64,000 nt of DNA from contig NC_068980.1 of assembly GCF_016808095.1 (NCBI RefSeq), positions 15,441,388 through 15,505,387 on the forward strand. Direction: 5' to 3'. The DNA is from Vigna angularis (taxonomy: Eukaryota; Streptophyta; Magnoliopsida; Fabales; Fabaceae). Below are positions 11,634-20,711 of the stretch, piece after piece. A model generated the notes under the pieces. That model had not been told where the DNA came from. It did no database searches and was given only the letters and a program-made list of their open reading frames with translations. A program made the translations under genes and the position numbers. Numbering within the stretch: the stretch's first letter is position 1; every line of letters starts with the position of its first letter.

Positions 11634-11652
11634 GTCCCCGGCAACGGCGCCA
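11634..11652 (-). other. Primer binding site, tRNA-Asp (element A)
   Basis: The minus strand reads TGGCGCCGTTGCCGGGGAC, a 19-base match to the 3' end of plant tRNA-Asp(GUC), six bases from the LTR end at 11659. Use of tRNA-Asp is established for the Athila lineage of Ty3/gypsy elements. Confidence 0.85.
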
Positions 11653-11658
11653 AAAACT

Positions 11659-11706
11659 TGATGACAAATTTATGAACACCGAAAAACCACGCCAAAAACT
11701 TGTTTA
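11659..11706 (-). mobile_element. Element A 5' LTR, terminal 48 bp
   Basis: Starts TGATGACAAATTTATG, the shared LTR end of this family. It is cut at 11706 by the copia insertion and resumes at 16336. GTTTA occurs at 11702-11706 and 16331-16335 as the duplicated target. Confidence 0.8.
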
Positions 11707-12804
11707 TGTTAGCAAAATGATGAAGATGAAGTTTTGATGATGTCTAAATCAAGTCAAGAACAAACAAGACTCATGAAGAATGATCTTTGAAGACTTGTAA
11801 TCTTTTGTAATAATTGTATGAACATAGGAAAATTAGTAGTTTTATGTATGCATTCAAAAGTGATGTAAAAATAAGCCATAAGCAAAATTCTGTGCAGTGT
11901 TAATCGATTAACAGAAGGTGTTAATCGATTTTTCCAGTGAGCCATGAAGAAGCCCAGCAATGCAGTGTTAATCGATTAACAGAGGGTGTTAATCGATTAA
12001 CGTTAATCGATTAACAAGGCCTGTTAATCGATTAACATAGTGAACGTTTGAAAAACTAGCCGTTTTTAGAGTCGTTGAACTATCCGTTGGATTGTTAATC
12101 GATTAACCACTGTAGCTAATCGATTAACACAGTGTGAAAGGCTGAAAACGAAAAATGGAAGAGCTTTTGGATGAGTCTATAAATAGACTCTCATTTCCTC
12201 TCAAGAAAAAAAAACCAGAGACAGAGAAACTCTTCCCTTGTGCTCAAATACTCAGAAACTCTTGAGAATTGTGTGCTCTTGCTCAGCTAAGGAAACTCTG
12301 TCTGTAGAGTTGGTGATATACTGCTACGGTGATAGAGGAATAGCTGGTTCATCCTTGGTGTGTCTAAGGAGGTGTTTGGAAGAGGAAGTTCATCCTTCGT
12401 GAAGTATTCGGAGGAGGTGTTTCATCCTTCGTGAAGTAATTCGGAGGAAGTGTTTAATCCTTTGTGAAGATTCAAAGGAGGTGTTGTCTCATCTCTTGTG
12501 GCATCAAGAGAGGTGTTTTCTAAACTTTTACAAATTGTATCTTTGTGATTGTAGTTTGTAATTGTTTTGTGTTAGTGAAACTGTTTATCTTGTTTTGAGA
12601 TAAGCGACTGGACGTAGGATTGGTAAGATCCGAACCAGGATAAAATCATCTGTGCAAATTTCTCTCAACCTTACTCTCTTTGTTTGTCAATATTAATTGC
12701 TAAGTAAGTTTAACTGAGTAGAAATTAAAAGGCACAAGTTAGTATTAAAAACCCTCTTGGTTTGTTATTCCACGCTAACCATTCCGCTGCAGCCGATTCT
12801 GACA
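11707..12804 (+). repeat. 5' LTR of element D
   Basis: TGTTAGCAAAATG...GATTCTGACA, 1098 bp. U3 (11890-12130) holds about eight copies of the palindrome TTAATCGATTAA or close variants. A TATA box (TATAAATAG, 12178-12186) sits inside an inverted repeat, GAGTCTATAAATAGACTC (12173-12190). Downstream is a run of short direct repeats around TTCATCCTTCGTGAAG (12360-12480). Confidence 0.9.
12178..12186 (+). promoter_or_regulatory. TATA box of element D 5' LTR
   Basis: TATAAATAG follows the U3 palindrome cluster and precedes the repeat-rich R/U5 region. The same bases recur at 15704-15712 in the 3' LTR. Transcription start not determined. Confidence 0.65.
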
Positions 12805-12806
12805 AT

Positions 12807-12818
12807 TGGTATCAGAGC
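12807..12818 (+). other. Primer binding site, tRNA-iMet (element D)
   Basis: TGGTATCAGAGC lies two bases after the 5' LTR end, the standard Ty1/copia initiator-Met primer site. Confidence 0.9.
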
Positions 12819-12838
12819 TTGCTTTGATAGTCATTCAA

Positions 12839-14452
12839 ATGGCAGGATCACATCAAACCTTTGCAGAGGGTGCTTCTATCAATAGACCACCACTATTCAC
12901 TGGTGAGAACTATGCATTCTGGAAGGTAAGAATGCAAATTTTTATGGAATCTATTGATATAGATATTTGGGATGTTGTTGCATCTGGTCCTTTTGTTCCA
13001 ATTAACAATATGCAGGAAGCAAAGCCCCGTGACCAATGGACTGCTGAAGATAAGAAAAAATTTGGTAATGATGTAAAAGCTCGTAATATTATTTCATCTG
13101 CTTTAACTGTTGATGAGTTTTACAGGATTTCTATATGTAAAACTGCACAAGAAATGTGGGAAGTACTAAGAGTAACCCATGAAGGTACAGATGATGTTAA
13201 GAGAGCTAGAAAGAATACCTTAATCCAGGAATACGAGATGTTCAGGATGAAGCAAGGGGAAACAATAGTAGATGTTCAAAAACGCTTCACCAACATTGTC
13301 AATCATCTCATTGGACTAGGTAAATCTTTCGATACTGATGAGCTTAATATAAAAATTCTGAAATCTTTAGACAGGTCTTGGCAACCAAAAGTGACTGCAA
13401 TTTCTGAGTCACAAAATCTCAACACAATGACCATGGCTGCACTATTTGGGAAGTTGAGAGAGCATGAACTTGACCTCGGAAGACTTGATGAAGAAGAAGC
13501 AAAAGCCAAAAACAACAAGAAAAGTTTGGCGTTAAAGTCGGAGGTTGAAAGAAGCAAAGGTAAATCGGAAGATGAAGACTCAGACGAAGAAGAAGAATTG
13601 AGACTCATGATAAAAAGGCTCAACAGGTTCATGAAGTCTAAAGGTAAAGGAAAATTTAGATACGAAAAGAAAGATAATCTAGTATCTTCCTCAAATTACC
13701 GATGCTATGGTTGCGGAGAAAAGGGGCATTTAAAAGCACACTGCCCAAATCAAAAGAAGGGTGAAGAAAAGAAATTCTTCAAGAAAAAGAGAGCGTACAT
13801 CGCATGGGAAGACGACAATGAGACCATTTCAGATTCAAGCTACTCAGATGAAGAAGCAAACATCTGTTTAGTGGTGAACGACGACGCTGGAAGCCAAGTA
13901 AGTACATCTAGCGATTCTGATAATTCTAGTCAAATTAGTGAAAATGAATTGCATGAAATTTATGCTGCTTTAATAGTAGAATCTGAAAAATTAGATAAAG
14001 CCCATCAGAAATTGAAAAAGGATTTCAAAAATTTAAAGTTAAATTTTGAAAATATTTCTGAAGAAAATAAAAATTTGAAATCAGATTTTGAAAATATTTT
14101 TGAAGAAAATAAAGATTTGAAAAATAAAGTTTTATTTTTTGAAAAGGGTAAATTTACTAGTAGTGATGAATGTGCTTCTTGTGAAAATTTTAAGAAACTA
14201 CTAGAACAAACAACCTCAGGAGAATGTAGTAAAACTAATGAAAATAAGGTTGTTAAAAATAAGTATGTTCCTAGAATTAAAAATAAACATAATCATAGAA
14301 CCCGTAGAACTTGGGTAGAAAAAGGAACAACTTATAGGAACACAAATGTTGTATCATGCTTTTATTGTATGAAAAAGGGTCATACATCAAACAAATGTAA
14401 AATTAAGCATTATGGTGTTCCAAGTGGTAGATATATTTGGATTGTAAAATGA
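12839..14452 (+). CDS. gag: Ty1/copia Gag polyprotein, intact
   Basis: 537 residues starting at the ATG of MAGSHQTFAEG. The open frame extends upstream through the primer site, but this is the first ATG and it is shared with the relative at 58471. The N-terminus (about 15-40) has the DUF4219-type NRPPLFTGENYAFWKVRM motif, followed by a UBN2/copia gag core to about residue 230 and an acidic Ser/Glu stretch. A first CCHC zinc knuckle (CYGCGEKGHLKAHC) is at 289-302. A Lys/Asn/Glu-rich, probably coiled-coil segment with repeats of EENKNLK type spans about 380-450, and a second knuckle (CFYCMKKGHTSNKC) is at 507-520. Expected role: capsid assembly and RNA packaging in cytoplasmic particles. No protease or polymerase follows, so mobility would depend on a partner element. 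Confidence 0.9.
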   Translation: MAGSHQTFAEGASINRPPLFTGENYAFWKVRMQIFMESIDIDIWDVVASGPFVPINNMQEAKPRDQWTAEDKKKFGNDVKARNIISSALTVDEFYRISICKTAQEMWEVLRVTHEGTDDVKRARKNTLIQEYEMFRMKQGETIVDVQKRFTNIVNHLIGLGKSFDTDELNIKILKSLDRSWQPKVTAISESQNLNTMTMAALFGKLREHELDLGRLDEEEAKAKNNKKSLALKSEVERSKGKSEDEDSDEEEELRLMIKRLNRFMKSKGKGKFRYEKKDNLVSSSNYRCYGCGEKGHLKAHCPNQKKGEEKKFFKKKRAYIAWEDDNETISDSSYSDEEANICLVVNDDAGSQVSTSSDSDNSSQISENELHEIYAALIVESEKLDKAHQKLKKDFKNLKLNFENISEENKNLKSDFENIFEENKDLKNKVLFFEKGKFTSSDECASCENFKKLLEQTTSGECSKTNENKVVKNKYVPRIKNKHNHRTRRTWVEKGTTYRNTNVVSCFYCMKKGHTSNKCKIKHYGVPSGRYIWIVK

Positions 14453-15232
14453 TTTCAAATTTTCAAACTAACCCAAAGGACCCATACAAAATAGTTGGGT
14501 ACCTATTGTTTAAAATTTAGAATTTCTTTAAAACAATATTTAAGAAAATTTTTAAAAATTGTTTTTGTTTTAAATATTTGAAAAGAAGAATTAAGAATTT
14601 TTTATTTCAAAGAATATGGAACAATTTTTTAATATTCAAAGCATATATAGTTTTCAAACGGAAAACATTTGAAATAGAAGAATGTGTGCATGTTGTCTTT
14701 GATGAAATTGTAGACCTTGAGGCAAAACCTCTTGAGTCATTTGAATTACATGCAGGCAATGATGAAGATTTGTAGAAGACAACAAATGAAGTGAAGAATG
14801 ATGAAAATCCTCAAGATGAAGATCTAAACAAAATGTGAAAACAACCTAGAGGATTCTCATTACGAAATTGGAGGGATATCTAAAGGGGTACTTTATATTT
14901 CTATGTTTTTATTAGTGTGTGCCCTTTATATTTCCTTGTATGTTTACCTCTTTAAATTCAATAAAATGTATGTTGTTTTTCCTTATTATCTCTATGCATA
15001 CTTGCTTTTATAAAGGGGGAGTATAATTTCTAATAAATTTAGGGGGAGCAATTATACATCACTTTTTAATAATGATCAAAAAGCGGGAGAAATATTTAAA
15101 GCCTTAAACTTATTACAAATATTTCTAAGTTCACTAACAATTGTTTCTTCCTTAAGTTATGTTTTAGAATACAGATTATTACCAAAAGCTTTAAATCAAG
15201 AAGGTTTTGATCATCATCAAAGAGGGGGAGAT
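14453..15232 (+). pseudogene. Deleted pol region, 3' untranslated region and polypurine tracts of element D
   Basis: After gag, nearly all of pol is missing. About 14635-14850 matches the integrase-RT linker of the relative (61465-61680; shared DLEAKPLES) but contains stops. From 14880 on the sequence is non-coding with three G-rich polypurine tracts: AAAGGGGGAG (15012), TAGGGGGAGC (15040) and AGAGGGGGAG (15221). The last abuts the 3' LTR and is presumably the functional one. Confidence 0.75.
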
Positions 15233-16330
15233 TTTTAGCAAAATGATGAAGATGAAGTTTTGATGATGTCTAAATCAAGTCAAGAACAAACAAGACTCAT
15301 GAAGAATGATCTTTGAAGACTTGTAATCTTTTGTAATAATTGTATGAACATAGGAAAATTAGTAGTTTTATGTATGCATTCAAAAGTGATGTAAAAATAA
15401 GCCATAAGCAAAATTCTGTGCAGTGTTAATCGATTAACAGAAGGTGTTAATCGATTTTTCCAGTGAGCCATGAAGAAGCCCAGCAATGCAGTGTTAATCG
15501 ATTAACAGAGGGTGTTAATCGATTAACGTTAATCGATTAACAAGGCCTGTTAATCGATTAACATAGTGAACGTTTGAAAAACTAGCCGTTTTTAGAGCCG
15601 TTGAACTATCCGTTGGATTATTAATCGATTAACCACTGTAGCTAATCGATTAACACAGTGTGAAAGGCTGAAAACGAAAAATGGAAGAGCTTTTGGATGA
15701 GTCTATAAATAGACTCTCATTTCCTCTCAAGAAAAAAAAACCAGAGACAGAGAAACTCTTCCCTTGTGCTCAAATACTCAGAAACTCTTGAGAATTGTGT
15801 GCTCTTGCTCAGCTAAGGAAACTCTGTCTGTAGAGTTGGTGATATACTGCTACGGTGATAGAGGAATAGCTGGTTCATCCTTGGTGTGTCTAAGGAGGTG
15901 TTTGGAAGAGGAAGTTCATCCTTCGTGAAGTATTCGGAGGAGGTGTTTCATCCTTCGTGAAGTAATTCGGAGGAAGTGTTTAATCCTTTGTGAAGATTCA
16001 AAGGAGGTGTTGTCTCATCTCTTGTGGCATCAAGAGAGGTGTTTTCTAAACTTTTACAAATTGTATCTTTGTGATTGTAGTTTGTAATTGTTTTGTGTTA
16101 GTGAAACTGTTTATCTTGTTTTGAGATAAGCGACTGGACGTAGGATTGTTAAGATCCGAACCAGGATAAAATCATCTGTGCAAATTTCTCTCAACCTTAC
16201 TCTCTTTGTTTGTCAATATTAATTGCTAAGTAAGTTTAACTGAGTAGAAATTAAAAGGCACAAGTTAGTATTAAAAACCCTCTTGGTTTGTTATTCCACG
16301 CTAACTATTCCGCTGCAGCCGATTCTGACA
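15233..16330 (+). repeat. 3' LTR of element D
   Basis: 1098 bp, same length as the 5' LTR. It begins TTTTAGCA, the expected TG having become TT, and ends GATTCTGACA followed by GTTTA. The few other differences from the 5' LTR include C for T near 15599, A for G near 15619, T for G near 16149 and T for C near 16307. Confidence 0.9.
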
Positions 16331-17618
16331 GTTTAACCCTCGGCAAGTGTGACCGAATCGTATCAAGTAATAAACTCGGTAAGACCAAGTATCGTTCTCC
16401 CAAAGGACTCAAGGCCTAGTTAGTTATATGATTTCTTGATTATTTAAAACTTGTGAACAAATTGGTATAACTTTCAAATGCAAAACACAAGAATTAAACA
16501 TGTATGCATGTGATGATCAATGGGAAAGAAGAACACAAACACTGGATGAATTATATGGATGAGTATGTTGTTGGGGTAATTAATTTCATCTTATCCACTC
16601 TCATATATTTTAGGAATGCATCATTCTTTTCATCAATGTCAATGCCACTCTCTAAATTACCTTGCGAAGAAAGCCTATCCTCAATTACGAGTTCATACAA
16701 TTCCTAGCATCCCTAATAATTAATTCTGAAGCACAGAAGCTTAAACGCAACCAACCCTCATATCCTTATGTCTATGCAATATGCTATTGGGAGAATTTCC
16801 CCGGATCTAGATTTCCCCATATGTGTCCATATCGACAAAATCAATAATCATGACATCGAATGAGTTAAACAATGCATGCTTTGAGCAAAGAAGAAAAACC
16901 CTAACTATTAATGAAAGAAAGCATGTATCTCAAATAAGATGTTTAAACACAAATTCCATATATGAGAGCTTCAAAAGATTACATTGATTCCCCAACAACA
17001 AGAAGAGTTTAGTTCACCATATTCATGATGAAACTAGATGAAATACAATGAAAGAATGGAAGAGATAGAAAAACCCTAGAAAGAGAAGAGGAGAGCCATC
17101 ACCATCTCCAATTCTACCCCCAAGCGGTGAAAAGTGTGTTTTGCGTCTTCTCCAGCCAAAGATACAAACCCTAGAAAGTCCTAAAGCTTATATATTATTC
17201 GAAATATTACAGAAAAGTGGGCCTACGCCTAAAATAATGTCGCTAAGCGGCAAACTACCGCTCAGCAGTAAGTGCGTTTGTTGATTCTTCCCCTCTGCAG
17301 CATTTTCACCTCTCAACAGAGCCAACGGGAGTTCATTAGTGCCGCTCAGCGGTAAACTAGCGTTGAGCGGTACTTGCGGCTTCTCTTCTTTTGCACTTTT
17401 TGAGTTCTTTTCTGATTCCATCTCTATCCTTATTCGCTTCTTTCATCAAATTCACCTTAAAACCTGCATAAAACACTGAAATCAAGCATAAACCTGGCCA
17501 ACTCTCTTATTTCCAAAAATATAAACAAAAGCATGATTCCAAGCTAGTTTCTAAGTGTTAAAGGTTGCTTTTAGTATCAATTTTAAGCATGAAAATAACA
17601 GTTTTTCAACTGTTATCA
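16331..17618 (-). mobile_element. Element A 5' LTR, main part
   Basis: Continues the LTR interrupted at 11706 (first 5 bp are the duplicated target). It carries the family blocks: GGTAAGACCAAGTATCGTTC near 16378, a minus-strand TATA box (GCTTATATA at 17186-17194), CCGCTCAGCGG / CGCTGAGCGG-type palindromes (17230-17375), and a terminal hairpin AACAGTT/AACTGTT ending TTATCA at 17618. The small ORFs inside are not genes. Confidence 0.8.
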
Positions 17619-17686
17619 CTGAGTAAAAAAGGATGTATTTAGTATCAAGATTACATCACAAATAACGGTATTTTCAACCGTTAATA
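17619..17686 (-). mobile_element. First 68 bp of the outer LTR, GAAGT duplication
   Basis: A diverged version of the LTR start (TTTAGTATCAAG..., hairpin AACGGT/ACCGTT) ending in TTAATA at 17686, followed by GAAGT (17687-17691). GAAGT also precedes the left end at 8600. It is the separated U3 start of the LTR at 8600-9740. Confidence 0.65.
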
Positions 17687-18110
17687 GAAGTCCCTCCACC
17701 GGACTGCAATGTGGGATAAAATCTTCTTCCTTATCCTCTCATCATTAGGGATTCCCAATTTTCCTATTAAAAAAAAAGTTAATGTTAAAGCATGATCAAC
17801 AAAAATAAGTCAATGATGGAAGTAAAACATCTTAAACATACCAAGATATCCTGCCATAGTAGATTTTTGTCTACCTGTGGGACATCATCCCAACAGGTAG
17901 CGACAATAGGGACATGATATTTTGCCATCACACCCAAGTAACTCCTGAACGATGTTGCATGTGCCCCAGTAGGCACAAATGTTCGGGGATCAAACTCCAC
18001 CGTCACTGGTTTCTCATTAACCCGAGATGTGACATCAGGCATCTGAGTCACATATCTACCCTCTCCTCCCGTCGAACCTGATCCAAAGCTTGTCATACCT
18101 GTTTACAAAG
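17687..18110 (-). pseudogene. CACTA second gene (Transposase_24 type), 5' part
   Basis: Minus-strand ORF 18096-17785 encodes TFVPTGAHATSFRSYLGVMAKYHVPIV and a WQDI motif, typical of the start of the Ptta/En/Spm domain. After an intron-like gap, 17760-17687 reads GNPNDERIRKKILSHIAVRWRDF. The next exon residues (FKTRMTRQYVFG) are at 8600 and below. Removing the insertion and one GAAGT copy rejoins the frame exactly, which proves the two parts were one gene. Confidence 0.75.
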
Positions 18111-18181
18111 TGTTAGTAAATTATAGTTAGAACAGACAAAATAAATAAATTGTACAAGTAATTAAAAATATGTTAAGACAC

Positions 18182-19408
18182 CTATTTATCCCATATGCCT
18201 TCGTTGTGATCACATCGTGTTGCATGTATTTCATCGGGTACATCATCAACCTTATTTTCAATGGTTCTTGATGACAAGGACCTTGTCTCAAGTTTATCTA
18301 GAGAGTCTTCATCATCAGTTGTGTGCATGGCTCTACCTTCCAATACCACTGACCATTTATGATTCACTAGGTCAGTGACATAGAATATTTGTCTTGCTTG
18401 ACTAGCCATAATAAATGGTTCATCCGTGTAACTCAGTTTGTTAAGATCCACCAAAGTGAATTTGAGGTCTTATGTCACCACACCAGAACTACTGTCAACC
18501 CATTTATACTTGAAAACTGGAACTCTAAAAGTGACATAATCAATTTTCCAAATTTCTTGTATTATTCCAAAATAACTGATTGATGCTCTAATTGGAATCT
18601 TATCCTTGGAACTGAAAAGGTGTACAGCCTCAACTTGTAGGGTAACTCCACTATTTTGAACTCTACTTTTATCGTCTTCCTCCTTTGAATAGAACAAGTA
18701 ATTGTTTATGTAATAGCCGTCGAAAGTGATCACATCAGTGTTAGGTCCACGAGCTAGTCTCAATAGATTTTCAGAAACATTCGGAGTCACATAAATCTTT
18801 TTCTTAAACCAAGCTAAAAAGGATTTGTTATGTTCATTAAGTGTCCACTTTTCACTCATATGTGGATGTGCTGACTTAATTTCATCAATGTGTTGTGAAA
18901 TGTAAGGAATAACATCCTCTGTGTTGTTTAAAATGTACAAATGTGCTTGATTAACTTCTTTTCCACTAACATTTTCAATCCTTACTCCTCGAACTCCCTT
19001 TCCTTCACGTTTGTTCTCATGTCTTTTCTTTGGAAGTCCTATTGGGTCACAACTTGGCATATAACTTGAGCAGAATTCAATGGCTTCCTCTCCAATGTAG
19101 CGCTCTATAATCGAAGCTTCCGGTCTCAATTGATTCTTAGCATATCCCTTTAAGATCTTCATGTATCTTTCAACCGGGTACATCCACCTCAAGAAAACCG
19201 GCCCACATATTTGAATTTCTCTCACTAGATGGACAATCAAATGAACCATGATATCAAAAAATGAGGGTGGGAAATACATTTCCAATTGGCACAATAGTCT
19301 AATGGCCTCATTTTGCAAATCATCTAACTGTCGAGGATGAACAAATTTCTTGCAAATGACATTGAAAAACAAACTCAAACGTGTGAGAATACCTCTAACA
19401 GAGGCAGG
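18182..19408 (-). pseudogene. CACTA TNP2 transposase, C-terminal part (DUF4218/DUF4216)
   Basis: Minus strand. 19378-18470 encodes a DUF4218-like domain (RWMYPVERYMKILKGYAKN) and the first half of a DUF4216-like domain (YFGIIQEIWKIDY). After a frame change at about 18470, 18454-18182 gives its second half (EPFIMASQARQIFYVTD). It continues the transposase at 20712-22219, from which it is separated by the solo LTR. Neither half has an intact complete frame. Confidence 0.85.
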
Positions 19409-20711
19409 TGATGGACAAATTTATGAACACCGAAATACGGCGCCACAAACTTGTTTAACAATCGGCAAGTGTGACCGAATCGTTTCAAGTAATAAACTCG
19501 GTAAGACCAAGTATCGTTCTCCCAAACGACTCACGGCCTAGTTTAGTTATGTGATTCGTTGATTATTTAAGACTTAAGAACGAAATAAGTGGAATTTAAT
19601 ATGCAAAACAGAAAATAAACATGTATGCATGAATTTGATCAATGGCTAAAACAAAATACAAACACTTCAATGGAATATATGGATGAGTATGTTGTTGGGG
19701 TTATCAATTTAATCTTATCCACTCTCATATACTTTAGGAATTCAACATTCTTTTCATCATTGTTAATGCCACTCTCTAAATTACCTTTCAAGAAGGCATA
19801 TCCCTAATTACGAGTTCATATGATTCCTAGCATTCCTAATAATTAGTTCTTTTAGTGCAGGAGCTTAACGGCAACCAATATACTATTGGGAGAAATTCCC
19901 CGGATCTAGACTTCCCCGTACGTTCCCGTATCGACAAAATCAATAATCATGCAGTGAATGAGTTAAACAAAGCAAGCATTGAGCAAAGAGGAAAAACCCT
20001 AACTAATGATGAAAGAAAGCATAGGTCTTAAATATAAGATGTAAAAACAAATTCCATATATGAGAGTTTCACAAGACTACATTGATTCCCCAACAACAAT
20101 ACAAGGTTTAGTTTACCATATCATGGTGAAACTAGATGAATAATAATGAAAGAATGAAAGATAAAACCCTAGAAAGGTGAAGAGGTAGCCTGAGCATCCA
20201 AGATCCTCCTTCAAAGGGGTGGAAAAGAGAGTGTTTGCTTCGTCCCAGCCAAAGATACAAACCCTAGGGCGTCCTAAAGCTTATATACTATTCCAAAATT
20301 ACAAAAACTTTAGGCCCAAGCCCATAAGTGTGTTGCTCAGCGGTAAAGTACCGCTCAACGGTAAGTGCGTGAGTTGGTTTCTTCCCCTCAGCGGCCATTT
20401 TGCCCCTCAGCGGATCCCCCGTGAACTCCTGAGTGCCGCTCAGCGGTAAACTGCCGCTGAGCGGTAGTTGCGGCTTCTCCTTTTGCACTTTTTGATGTCT
20501 TTTCTGATTCCATCTCTCTCCTTCTTCACTTCTTTCACCAAATTCACCTTAAAACCTGCACAAAGACACTGAAATCAAGCATAAACCTGTCCAGCTCTCT
20601 TATTTATGAAAATATGAACAAAAGCATGATTTCAAGCTAGTTTCTAAGGGTTAAAGGTTGCTTTTAGTATCAATTTTAAGCATGAAAATAACAGTTTTTC
20701 AACTGTTATCA
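19409..20711 (-). mobile_element. Solo LTR, Athila-like, GCAGG duplication
   Basis: 1303 bp from TGATGGACAAATT to CTGTTATCA with identical 5-bp flanks GCAGG (19404-19408 and 20712-20716) and no interior, so it is a solo LTR left by LTR-LTR recombination. It has a minus-strand TATA box at 20279-20287, CCGCTCAGCGGT / CCGCTGAGCGGT palindromes at about 20338-20465, and the U3 terminal hairpin. It splits the TNP2 transposase gene. Confidence 0.9.

Larger units (their letters stand above)
9745..11658 (-). mobile_element. Athila-like retrotransposon interior, heavily deleted (element A)
   Basis: Homologous by eye to the larger element at 22220-31677, in the same minus orientation. From right to left: primer site (11634-11652), A-rich leader (11340-11575), a gag C-terminal Asn/Gln-rich remnant (about 11085-11240), a Glu/Lys-rich region (about 10640-10990), a pre-protease segment (about 10510-10615; FKKLEIKVP), the stem-loop region (10168-10460), then the start of the region before the envelope-position ORF (9745-10160). 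Most of gag, protease, RT, RNase H, integrase and that ORF are gone, and its 3' LTR is missing. Confidence 0.7.
11707..16330 (+). mobile_element. Gag-only Ty1/copia element (element D), young nested insertion
   Basis: A complete 4.6-kb element with two 1098-bp LTRs (11707-12804 and 15233-16330), an initiator-Met primer site, one intact gag ORF, polypurine tracts, and a 5-bp duplication GTTTA on both sides. Protease, integrase, RT and RNase H are absent except for a short scrap of the integrase-RT linker. The LTRs differ at only about five positions by eye count, so the insertion is recent. Structurally it fits the published TR-GAG class of non-autonomous elements. A relative with pol lies at 57391 onward in this window. 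Confidence 0.9.

Noticed and set aside
12806..12838. Upstream extension of gag through the primer binding site
   Set aside because: Starts at TTG inside the primer site; the first ATG at 12839 (58471 in the relative) is the natural start.
13303..13632. 109-residue Ser-rich minus ORF (also 58935-59264)
   Set aside because: Antisense shadow conserved only because the gag sequence on the plus strand is conserved.
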